Part shown: positions 1 through 5,837 of the stretch, piece by piece
Layout: every line of letters begins with the position of its first letter
Position numbering within the stretch: position 1 is the stretch's first letter
Source: an uncultured Oscillibacter sp.
GTDB taxonomy: Bacteria; Bacillota_A; Clostridia; Oscillospirales; Oscillospiraceae
Direction of reading: 5' to 3'
Assembly: GCA_951800675.1 (NCBI GenBank)
Contig: CATOKC010000124.1
Coordinates: 1 to 9,719 of the forward strand
DNA length: 9,719 nucleotides
Translations under genes and position numbers: made by a program
The notes under the pieces: generated by a model
What the model saw: the letters and a program-made list of their open reading frames with translations, nothing else
What the model was told of the DNA's origin: nothing
Database searches by the model: none

Positions 1-653
1 TTGGGCAGGAAGAAGGGGAAGCCGGGGCCCTCGTCCCGGAGCATGAACAGGCCCAATTCCTTGCCCAGCTTCCGGTGGTCCCGCTTCTTGGCCTCCTCAA
101 CGCGCTTGAGGTATTCGTCCAGCTCATCCTTCTTGGGGAAGGCGATTCCGTAGATGCGCTGGAGGGTCTCCCGGCTGGAGTCTCCCCGCCAGTAGGCGGC
201 GTTGCAGGCCGTCAGCTTAATGGCATTTCCCTTTACACGTCCTGTAGAATCCAGGTGGGGCCCGGCGCAGAGGTCCGTGAACTCGCCCTGCTTGTAGAAG
301 CTGATGGCGGCGTCCTCGGGGAGGTCGTTGATGAGCTCCACCTTGAAGGGCTCGCCCTTTTCCTCCATGAACTTCACGGCCTCCGCCCGGGGCAGCTCGA
401 AGCGCTCCAGCTTCAGCTTCTCCTTGCAGATTTTCCGCATCTCGCCCTCGATTTTCTCCATGATCTCCGGGGTGAAGGGGAAGGGAGAGTCCATGTCGTA
501 ATAGAAGCCCTCGTCGATGGAGGGGCCGATGGCCAGCTTGACCTCCGGGTACAGCCGCTTCACCGCCTGGGCCAGGATGTGGGAGCAGGTGTGCCAGTAA
601 GTCTTACGGTAGGTTTCGTTTTCAAAGGTATACAGATTGCTTTCTTCACTCAT
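1..653 (-). CDS. thrS: Threonyl-tRNA synthetase, N-terminal part (cut by window edge)
   Basis: ThrS charges tRNA-Thr with threonine in the cytoplasm. Only the first 217 codons are visible; the catalytic core lies beyond the left edge. The protein opens almost directly into the editing (N2, tRNA_SAD) domain. All four metal/editing residues of the family are present: the HxxxH pair at H21 and H25 (HTCSH) and the CxxxH pair at C129 and H133 (CAGPH). The family motifs YWRGD near residue 154 and the [15 protein letters not shown] linker near 189-203 also match. The ATG at 653 is chosen because AAGGAGG lies 7 bases upstream and the T-box terminator lies just before that. The N-terminal TGS domain of about 60 residues that B. 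subtilis and E. coli ThrS carry is absent, and there is no room for it. The gene is controlled by the T-box leader upstream. Confidence 0.95.
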   Translation of the reverse strand, partial: MSEESNLYTFENETYRKTYWHTCSHILAQAVKRLYPEVKLAIGPSIDEGFYYDMDSPFPFTPEIMEKIEGEMRKICKEKLKLERFELPRAEAVKFMEEKGEPFKVELINDLPEDAAISFYKQGEFTDLCAGPHLDSTGRVKGNAIKLTACNAAYWRGDSSRETLQRIYGIAFPKKDELDEYLKRVEEAKKRDHRKLGKELGLFMLRDEGPGFPFFLP

Positions 654-684
654 GGTAATTCCTCCTTGTATTACGGGGCGGGGC

Positions 685-722
685 AAAAAATCCCACCCCT
701 GATGAAGAATCAGGGGTGGGAT
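685..722 (-). terminator. Regulated intrinsic terminator of the thrS T-box leader
   Basis: On the minus strand a perfect 14-bp stem (arms 722-709 and 703-690) with a 5-base loop runs into TTTTTT at 690-685. It lies about 30 bases upstream of the thrS start codon. The upstream arm is shared with the T-box antiterminator, so read-through depends on tRNA binding. Confidence 0.93.
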
Positions 723-928
723 ACGAAAAACGCATTCCACGGTTCCACCCTGCTTGCGGCCCGGATGCGGACCGCCGCTCGCGTCCTCGGTAACGGGAGG
801 GCCCGGCCCGGTTATCCCGGGCGGCTCGGGAGTGGTGGAGGCTCCGCGTTCGGCGCGGGACGCTTTCAGCATGCGCGTCCCTCTCTGGGCGTTTCCGGCG
901 GCTCCGTCTCCGTCACAGCCAATTTGAC
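685..928 (-). promoter_or_regulatory. T-box riboswitch leader, threonine-specific
   Basis: This leader RNA reads the charging state of tRNA-Thr and lets thrS be transcribed when uncharged tRNA accumulates. The conserved T-box motif (minus strand AAGCAGGGTGGAACCGTGG) lies at 737-755. The antiterminator can be drawn in canonical form: CAGGG (752-748) pairs with CCCTG (715-711), the bulge TGGAACC is 747-741, and GTGG (740-737) pairs with CCAC (719-716). The inner ATGCG/CGTAT pairs extend the stem. The 3' half of this structure is also the 5' arm of the terminator, so the two folds exclude each other. Stem I shows the AGAGAGGGA element and a GGGACGC/GCGTCCC distal stem around 863-886. The likely specifier is ACC at 836-834, followed by A and flanked by segments that can pair with the two upstream GGAG tracts. 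The left boundary is the terminator; the right end is the predicted transcription start. Confidence 0.92.
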
Positions 929-934
929 AAAGAC

Positions 935-963
935 ACTATAACACCAAGCGGCGGAAATGTCAA
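935..963 (-). promoter_or_regulatory. Sigma-A promoter of thrS
   Basis: On the minus strand TTGACA (963-958) and TATAGT (940-935) are separated by 17 bases. Transcription should start near 928, which gives a leader of about 275 bases, the usual size for a T-box leader. Confidence 0.85.
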
Positions 964-1006
964 GCGTGCGGAAACGGCCATTTTTCCCCTGCCCGGTTCA
1001 TATTCG

Positions 1007-1036
1007 TTGACAGCCGGAATATGGTTGTGGTATCAT
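1007..1036 (+). promoter_or_regulatory. Sigma-A promoter of mntP
   Basis: TTGACA (1007-1012) and TATCAT (1031-1036) are 18 bases apart, with an extended -10 TGG directly before the -10 box. The start point near 1043 leaves a leader of only about 25 bases. There is therefore no room for the yybP-ykoY manganese riboswitch that often precedes mntP in other bacteria. Confidence 0.8.
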
Positions 1037-1067
1037 CTAAAAACTACATATACAGGGAGGCTCCCCC

Positions 1068-1637
1068 ATGGATATTTTGGAACTGCTGCTGATCGCCGCC
1101 GGCCTTTCAATGGACGCCTTCGCCGTCTCCATCTGCAAGGGCCTGTCCGTCCAGCGGCTGAAGCCCCGGCACTACCTCCTCACCGGCGCCTGGTTCGGCG
1201 GCTTTCAGGCGTTGATGCCCTCTATCGGCTTCCTGCTGGGCTCCGCCTTCGACCAATATATCAGTGCCTTTGACCACTGGATCGCCTTCGTCCTCCTGGC
1301 CTTCATCGGCGGAAACATGGTCAGGGAGAGCCTTTCTGGGGACGGGGAATGTCATGACGATTCCTTCGGCCTCCGCACCATGTTCCTCCTGGCCGTGGCC
1401 ACCAGCATCGACGCCCTGGCGGTGGGCGTCACCTTCGCCCTGCTGCCGGACGTACATATCCTCTCCGCCGTGTCCCTCATCGGCGCCGCCACCTTCCTCC
1501 TCTCCGCCCTGGGGCTGAAAGCGGGCAACGTCTTCGGCCTGCGCTACAAGGCCCGGGCGGAGCTGGCGGGAGGCGTCATCCTGATTCTCATGGGCCTGAA
1601 AATCCTGCTGGAGCACCTGGGAATCCTCACGTTCTGA
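1068..1637 (+). CDS. mntP: Manganese efflux pump MntP
   Basis: MntP (YebN, DUF204) is a small inner-membrane protein that exports Mn2+ and protects against manganese overload. The 189-residue product has the usual family length and six hydrophobic segments, roughly at 3-22, 37-60, 67-85, 103-125, 130-152 and 165-183. The two family halves are both visible: SMDAFAVSICKG with D16 and SIDALAVGVTF with D115, the mirrored acidic motifs of the internal duplication, plus FIGGNMVRE at 79-87. The ATG is preceded by AGGGAGG at 1054-1060, 7 bases away. It has its own promoter and a strong terminator, so it is probably monocistronic. The residue pattern fits MntP well; the Mn2+ substrate is family knowledge, not something seen here. 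Confidence 0.93.
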   Translation: MDILELLLIAAGLSMDAFAVSICKGLSVQRLKPRHYLLTGAWFGGFQALMPSIGFLLGSAFDQYISAFDHWIAFVLLAFIGGNMVRESLSGDGECHDDSFGLRTMFLLAVATSIDALAVGVTFALLPDVHILSAVSLIGAATFLLSALGLKAGNVFGLRYKARAELAGGVILILMGLKILLEHLGILTF

Positions 1638-1639
1638 GA

Positions 1640-1673
1640 AAAACGCCCGCGCCGCCTTGGGCGCGGGCGTTTT
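1640..1673. terminator. Bidirectional terminator between mntP and the DUF4397 gene
   Basis: A perfect 14-bp stem (1640-1653 with 1660-1673) has a 6-base loop. A tracts on one side and T tracts on the other serve both strands, TTTT on plus and TTTTTC on minus. It starts 2 bases after the mntP stop and ends 3 bases before the stop codon of the convergent gene. Confidence 0.9.
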
Positions 1674-1676
1674 GCC

Positions 1677-2672
1677 TTAGCGGTCCATCAAAATCAGGTT
1701 CTGGATGTTGTTCCGGTTTCTGCCGCTCTGGAGGAGATAGACGCTGTAAATCGCGTTGCTGGTCACGTCCAGGTACAGCGAGCCGAAGGTCTCGTGCGGC
1801 GGATAGACCCCCAGCCAGGCGGAGTCCATGGTCTCGATGTCCAGGCCGGAGGGCATGGGCGTCAGGTTCGTGTCGGCGTAGAAGAACTGGTAGGTGCCGG
1901 GCATGATGCGCTTGAAGGCGGGGACCTCCTTAAACCGCAGGTCCGCCCAGACCACCCGGCCGTCGCTCATGATCACGTCCAGGGGGCCGCTGTTATAGGC
2001 CAGATTCCCGATGCGGAAGCTGGAATACCCGTTGGTGGGCGGGCAGCAGCTGTCGGTAATCTGCATCAGGTCCAGGCCCCCGGCGGTGTTGATGATGGCG
2101 ATGGTGGTGATTCCGTTGGACTGGAAGGGCATGGTTTTCTGGATGTAGACATAGCCGTCGGTCCCCGTAACCGTCACCGTCTGGTAACCGGCGTTGACCT
2201 GGCCGTAGGTGGTGGCGGAGGCATAGTTCAGCACGTTCACAAACCGGCGGTTGCCGACGAAAACGCGGAAGGCGGGATAGCCGTAGCCCGCGTTCAAAAA
2301 GCGGACCTTCGCCGCGCCGGGCCACACGCCGCCGATGACGCCGGGCAGGACGATGATCCCGCCGCAGCCTCCGCCGTGACAGGGCCATGTCTGATTTCCG
2401 CCGCCGGGGCCGGGGTAAACCGGGCCGCCCTCGCCGGGGTTGGGCAGGGGGATGACGGGCTCCACCACGCCGCCGCCGTCGGGACCGGGATAGACCGGGC
2501 CGCCCTCGCCGGGGTTGGGCAGGGGAATCACGGCCTCGCCTCCGTCCATGTTGCCGGGGTAGACAGGCCCGCCCTCGCCGGGATTAGGCAGGGGAATGAC
2601 AGCTTCTCCCGACCGGCCGTTCCAGGCGGTGGGAGAGGAGAATTGCCGCATCATATTCTGATTCTGATTCAT
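1677..2672 (-). CDS. Repeat-containing protein with tandem DUF4397-like domains
   Basis: The 331-residue product has no signal peptide and no clear membrane segment. Residues 1-22 are Asn/Gln-rich. Residues 23-88 hold three near-identical 18-residue repeats (E-[AP]-VIPLPNPGEGGPVYPG at 23-40, 46-63 and 71-88) joined by Gly-rich linkers. A Gly-rich stretch with two Cys (98, 103) follows. Residues 121-205 (AKVRFLNAGYGYPAFRVFVG onward) and about 217-318 look like two copies of a DUF4397-type beta domain, known from cell-surface and anchoring proteins. The function is not known. An ATG at 2756 is also in frame but has no ribosome binding site. I chose 2672 because AAAGGAGG lies upstream, with a hairpin in between. 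By composition it could be a surface, spore-coat or matrix protein; that is inference. It is probably a single-gene unit with its own promoter and terminator. Confidence 0.85.
   Translation of the reverse strand: MNQNQNMMRQFSSPTAWNGRSGEAVIPLPNPGEGGPVYPGNMDGGEAVIPLPNPGEGGPVYPGPDGGGVVEPVIPLPNPGEGGPVYPGPGGGNQTWPCHGGGCGGIIVLPGVIGGVWPGAAKVRFLNAGYGYPAFRVFVGNRRFVNVLNYASATTYGQVNAGYQTVTVTGTDGYVYIQKTMPFQSNGITTIAIINTAGGLDLMQITDSCCPPTNGYSSFRIGNLAYNSGPLDVIMSDGRVVWADLRFKEVPAFKRIMPGTYQFFYADTNLTPMPSGLDIETMDSAWLGVYPPHETFGSLYLDVTSNAIYSVYLLQSGRNRNNIQNLILMDR
2409..2606 (-). repeat. Three in-frame coding repeats (VIPLPNPGEGGPVYPG)
   Basis: Three 54-base units at 2553-2606, 2484-2537 and 2409-2462 encode almost the same 18 residues. 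The spacers are 15 and 21 bases. The DNA is highly similar as well as the protein, with the unit nearest the start codon the most diverged, which points to tandem duplication. The peptide is Pro/Gly-rich and likely extended. Confidence 0.9.
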
Positions 2673-2679
2673 ATACGCA

Positions 2680-2707
2680 GCCGGAAGCACGCTTCCGGCG
2701 TCCTCCT
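2680..2707 (-). promoter_or_regulatory. Shine-Dalgarno and hairpin before the DUF4397 gene start
   Basis: On the minus strand AGGAGG (2707-2702) is followed after AC by a perfect inverted repeat, GCCGGAAG-CGTG-CTTCCGGC (2699-2680), and then by 7 bases before the ATG at 2672. The linear distance from SD to ATG is 29 bases, too long for initiation. With the hairpin folded out it is 9 bases, which is ideal. This supports the 2672 start and suggests structure-dependent translation. A GTG in the loop (start 2691), 11 bases from the SD and in frame, is the alternative start. Confidence 0.65.
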
Positions 2708-2785
2708 TTCGATTGGGGCTACGACAGTCTATGCCAAAGCCCCCTCTCCGGTTCATGATGCAAGAATGATGGAAGGACGATACAA

Positions 2786-2813
2786 ACTATACTCCAAACA
2801 GGCATCTTGTCAA
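2786..2813 (-). promoter_or_regulatory. Sigma-A promoter of the DUF4397 gene
   Basis: On the minus strand TTGACA (2813-2808) and TATAGT (2791-2786) are separated by 16 bases. Transcription should start near 2779, giving an untranslated leader of about 107 bases. The -35 box overlaps the AAAGGA ribosome binding site (2812-2817) of the divergent response regulator gene. A plus-strand TATACT at 2788-2793 overlaps the -10 box, but I see no good matching plus-strand -35. Confidence 0.8.
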
Positions 2814-2827
2814 AGGACGTGATTTCC

Positions 2828-3484
2828 GTGAACAAAATCCTCATTGCCGAGGACGAGGCCCCCATCGCCAACCTCATCCGCACCGCCCTGGAAGGGGCGG
2901 GCTACCGCTGCGCCTGGGCCCCTGACGGGGCGGACGCGGCGGACAAGCTGGAAGCCCAGCCCTTCGATTTGGCGCTGCTGGACATCATGCTGCCCAAGGC
3001 CGACGGCTACGAGGTGCTGGAATACTGCAAAAGCCTGGAGGTGCCGGTGATCTTCCTCACCGCCAAGGGAGAGCTGGAGGACCGGGTGAAGGGCCTGCGC
3101 CTGGGGGCGGAGGACTATATCGTCAAGCCCTTCGAGCTGATGGAGCTGCTGGCCCGGGTGGAAACCGTCCTCCGCCGCTGCGGAAAGACGGGGCGGGTCC
3201 TCTCCCTGCCGCCGGACATTGAAATCGACACCGCCAGCCGCGTCGTGCGCCGGGCCGGGGCCCCCGTGGCCCTGACCGCCAAGGAGTACGATTTGCTGCT
3301 GCTCTTCCTGCAAAACAAAAACATCGCCCTCTACCGGGACCGAATCTATGAAAAGGTCTGGGGCGAGGAGTTCCTGGGGGACAGCCGGACCGTGGACCTC
3401 CACATCCAGCGGATGCGGAAGAAGCTGGGGCTGGAGAACCGGCTGGTGGCGGTTTATAAGGTGGGCTACCGGCTGGAGGTGTAG
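2828..3484 (+). CDS. OmpR/PhoB-family response regulator
   Basis: This is a DNA-binding transcription factor activated by phosphorylation, presumably by the kinase encoded next. The 218 residues split into a receiver domain (about 1-115) and a winged-helix DNA-binding domain (about 125-218). In the receiver, E8/D9 form the acidic pocket, D52 (LLDIMLPK) is the phosphoacceptor, T78 (FLTAK) the switch residue and K100 (VKPFE) the invariant lysine. The DNA-binding domain shows LTAKEYDLLLLF, the recognition region SRTVDLHIQRMRKKL and a C-terminal VGYRLEV hairpin. The GTG at 2828 is chosen because AAAGGA ends 10 bases upstream and the protein then begins VNKILIAEDE; the in-frame TTG at 2807 has no SD. 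The target genes are unknown; vanY and the divergent DUF4397 gene are candidates by position. Confidence 0.93.
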   Translation: MNKILIAEDEAPIANLIRTALEGAGYRCAWAPDGADAADKLEAQPFDLALLDIMLPKADGYEVLEYCKSLEVPVIFLTAKGELEDRVKGLRLGAEDYIVKPFELMELLARVETVLRRCGKTGRVLSLPPDIEIDTASRVVRRAGAPVALTAKEYDLLLLFLQNKNIALYRDRIYEKVWGEEFLGDSRTVDLHIQRMRKKLGLENRLVAVYKVGYRLEV

Positions 3485-3558
3485 GGGCGGCATGACGGAA
3501 GCGGGCGGACACACAGGGCCGCCCCCGCGGTTCGCTCCCACCCAAAAGGAGGCTTTTT

Positions 3559-5010
3559 GTGAGATTATTCTGGAAGCTCTTTTGCAGCATGGTCCTCATC
3601 ACGGCCCTGGCCTGCTCCGCCGGGGGCTACGCCCTCATCCACGCCCAGTTTCGCGCCTCTTTGGACCGGGAGGTGGCGGCGCTGTACGAGGAAAACGACC
3701 TCCTCCGCTTCGCCCTGGCCCAGGAGCTGGCCTTCAACCCCCTGTACAGCCGGGAAGAGCTGGCCAAAGCCGCCGGGGGCATCAGCATCACCACCGGCCA
3801 GGGGCGGACGGTCTCCTTCCGCCTCAGCGACGAGGCGGGAACGGCCCTGGGCGGCAGCGGCGCGCTGCCGGTGGAGGCGGCGGGCCTCACCTCCCAGCTT
3901 CCCGCCGGGCAGCGGGGCTGGGTCATGAACGCCCTGGCCGACGGGCGGATTTACCTCCACGCCGCCAGCCCCCTGGCCCTGGAGGACGGCATCCTCTACC
4001 TGGAAAACTGCCGGGAGGTGGGAGAGCTGTTCCAATCCCGGTCGGAGCAGTACCGGAGCTTCTTCTCCTTGATGCTGGTCCTCACCGGGGCGGTGGGGGG
4101 CCTGTCCCTGGCGGTGGCCGCCATGCTGGCCCGGCCCCTAGCCCGCCTTTCCGCCGCCGCCCGGCGGATGGCGGAGGGGGAGCTCAGCCAGCGGGTCCGG
4201 GTGGACGGGGACGACGAGATCGCCCGGCTCTCCGCCGACTTCAACGTCATGGCCCACCGCATCCAGCGCCAGGTGGCGGAGCTGAAGGCCGCCCAGCGCC
4301 GCCAGGAGGACTTCATCGGCAGCTTTGCCCACGAGATCAAAACGCCCCTGACCTCCATCATCGGCTACGCCGACCTTCTCCGCTCCCGCCCGGCCACGGA
4401 GGAACAGGTCCGGGAGAGCGCCGGGTATATCTTCGGCGAGGGACGGCGGCTGGAGGCCCTGAGCCGGAAGCTGCTGGACCTCATCGTCCTGGGACGGCAG
4501 GATTTCCCCCTGCGGCCCGTTCCCCTGGACGCGTTCCTCCGCCGGGTGGCCGGGGCCATGGAGCCGCCCCTCCGGCAGGCGGGCATCCGGCTCACCCTTC
4601 AGTCCCAGGCGGTGACGGCGCGGATGGAGCCGGATTTGATGGAGACCGTCTGCATGAACCTGCTGGACAACGCCCGGAAGGCCATGGAGGACGGCGGGGA
4701 GATTTTGCTGGAGGGCTTCGCCCTGGAGGATGGAAGCTGCTGCGTCCAGGTGACGGACCAGGGCAAGGGCATCCCGGCGGAGGAGCTGGAACGGGTGACG
4801 GAGGCTTTTTACATGGTGGACAAGTCCCGCGCCCGGGCCCAGGGGGGCGCGGGGCTGGGGCTGGCCCTGTGCCGCCGGATTGTGGAGCTCCACGGCGGGG
4901 AGCTGGAAATTGAGAGCGAGCCGGGCCGGGGCACCCGGGTCCGGGTGCATCTGAACGGAGGGGAGGAACTGCCTTGCGAAACTGGAAAAACTGGCTCCTC
5001 CCCCTCCTGA
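3559..5010 (+). CDS. Membrane sensor histidine kinase
   Basis: The partner of the response regulator, 483 residues. TM1 is about 8-28, an extracytoplasmic sensor region 29-165 has no recognised fold, and TM2 is about 168-190. A HAMP linker spans about 190-245. The HisKA dimerisation region holds FAHEIKTPL with phosphoacceptor H258. The ATPase domain shows the N box (N367, N371 in NLLDNARKAM), the G1 box D400-QGKG, the F box near 417 and the G2 box GGAGLGLAL (429-437). No residue of these motifs is missing. The start is GTG, with AAAGGAGG (3545-3552) 6 bases upstream. The gap to the regulator is 74 bases and the 3' end overlaps the next gene by 37 bases, so the three genes are probably co-transcribed. 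The stimulus is unknown; the neighbouring peptidase suggests an envelope signal. Confidence 0.93.
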   Translation: MRLFWKLFCSMVLITALACSAGGYALIHAQFRASLDREVAALYEENDLLRFALAQELAFNPLYSREELAKAAGGISITTGQGRTVSFRLSDEAGTALGGSGALPVEAAGLTSQLPAGQRGWVMNALADGRIYLHAASPLALEDGILYLENCREVGELFQSRSEQYRSFFSLMLVLTGAVGGLSLAVAAMLARPLARLSAAARRMAEGELSQRVRVDGDDEIARLSADFNVMAHRIQRQVAELKAAQRRQEDFIGSFAHEIKTPLTSIIGYADLLRSRPATEEQVRESAGYIFGEGRRLEALSRKLLDLIVLGRQDFPLRPVPLDAFLRRVAGAMEPPLRQAGIRLTLQSQAVTARMEPDLMETVCMNLLDNARKAMEDGGEILLEGFALEDGSCCVQVTDQGKGIPAEELERVTEAFYMVDKSRARAQGGAGLGLALCRRIVELHGGELEIESEPGRGTRVRVHLNGGEELPCETGKTGSSPS

Positions 5011-5756
5011 CGGCCCTGACCGTAGTGGCCCTGGCCCTGCTGCCCCTCCACCTCTCCACGCTGGAGGACGGGCGGCTCACCGGAACCGTCCACGCCGAGG
5101 CCCTGACGGCGGACAACAACTTCCCCTCCAAGCCCCCGGAGCTGCCCGGGCGCATCCGGCTGCTGACCCAGTACCAGTCTGTTCCCGAGCTTCTCACCAT
5201 TGTGGGCCAGGAACCAGAAGCGGCAAAGCTGGAAGAGCTGTCCAACCAGGCCTGGGCGGAATTGGCGCGGCTGGTAAAGCTGGGAATTCTGCCCGAGAAG
5301 TCCGGGGTGTACAACCGGGGTTTTAAAGGCAGCCTTCTCTACGTCCGGGACCAGAGGGACTTGTCCAGCGCCGCCTTCGCCATGCTGGATGCCTACGACA
5401 AGGAGACCGGAGAAACGCTCTCTTTGTATCTGGATGGAGAGTCCGGGCAAATCCTGACGCTAGAGCTGCATTCGGAGTGTCTCTTAGATTTCGACGCCCC
5501 GGCGGAGAACATTGGCAGTTCCTTCTTCAGCGCCCTGGGGCTGGACTACGAGCCGCTGGACGACATCCAATCGAACCTCGCCGCCTTTCGGCTGGCGGAA
5601 AGCGACACGGTTTATTGGATCATCCGGTACGATAATTACCTCCACATTACCCTCGAGATGGACTGGCGGTCCATAGATGACGATACCCGCACCGCCATGG
5701 GCTATCCTCCCGGCTTCAGTGTCAGCGTTGATGCCGGTCCGATGCAAAATTGGTGA
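4974..5756 (+). CDS. Membrane-anchored extracytoplasmic protein of unknown family
   Basis: I do not recognise this 260-residue protein. It has a short N-terminus (MRNWKNW), one hydrophobic helix at about 8-26 without a lipobox cysteine, and then a soluble domain predicted to lie outside the membrane. The segment YDKETGETLSLYLDGESGQI (141-160) resembles the strand-turn-strand pattern of PepSY-type domains and of the kinase accessory proteins YycH/YycI. That is a resemblance only. The start is TTG at 4974 with GGGAGG (4961-4966) 7 bases upstream. It overlaps the kinase gene by 37 bases in another frame, which implies translational coupling. Its place as third gene of a two-component operon suggests that it modulates the kinase sensor domain, which is inference. 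Confidence 0.85.
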   Translation: MRNWKNWLLPLLTALTVVALALLPLHLSTLEDGRLTGTVHAEALTADNNFPSKPPELPGRIRLLTQYQSVPELLTIVGQEPEAAKLEELSNQAWAELARLVKLGILPEKSGVYNRGFKGSLLYVRDQRDLSSAAFAMLDAYDKETGETLSLYLDGESGQILTLELHSECLLDFDAPAENIGSSFFSALGLDYEPLDDIQSNLAAFRLAESDTVYWIIRYDNYLHITLEMDWRSIDDDTRTAMGYPPGFSVSVDAGPMQNW

Positions 5757-5837
5757 GACTTCGATGCAGGAATGTTTCGGTTTCGACGGGGACAAGCCTT
5801 ATCATAGAGGCAGTTCAAGAGCAAAGGAGCTGTTTCT
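5757..5837 (+). promoter_or_regulatory. Intergenic spacer before vanY, weak promoter possible
   Basis: These 81 bases hold a TATCAT (5800-5805) that could be a -10 box, but no convincing -35 at 16-18 bases; TTTCGG at 5775-5780 is 19 bases away. There is no terminator-like hairpin after the upstream stop codon. The vanY gene may therefore be read as the fourth gene of the sensor operon, from its own weak or activated promoter, or both. An SD (AAAGGAG, 5823-5829) lies at the right end. Confidence 0.35.

Noticed and set aside
75..941. Long plus-strand open frame of 288 codons
   Set aside because: It is antisense to thrS and runs through the T-box leader and terminator. The minus strand gives a clear ThrS protein, so this is a GC-rich shadow.
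1794..2822. Plus-strand open frame of 342 codons
   Set aside because: It is antisense to the repeat-bearing DUF4397 gene, with His/Gly/Val-rich composition typical of a shadow and no SD.
3501..3528. GC-rich inverted repeat between response regulator and kinase
   Set aside because: The stem has a two-base bulge, no T run follows, and such pairs are common in GC-rich spacers; not called as a terminator.
3348..4913. Plus-strand open frame of 521 codons
   Set aside because: It overlaps the kinase gene in another frame, is extremely Gly/Pro/Arg-rich and has no SD. The kinase frame has every expected motif.
2756..5774. Similar short strings GATGCAAGAATG (2757-2768) and GATGCAGGAATG (5763-5774) upstream of the regulator and of vanY
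   Set aside because: A single 12-base pair of near-matches without repeat structure or spacing to a promoter is not enough to call a shared regulator site.
5777..5795. GGTTTCGACGGGGAC, which resembles the conserved 5' end of tmRNA
   Set aside because: Only about 45 bases remain before the vanY start codon, there is no acceptor-stem partner or tag reading frame, and the following sequence is coding. A chance match is more likely.
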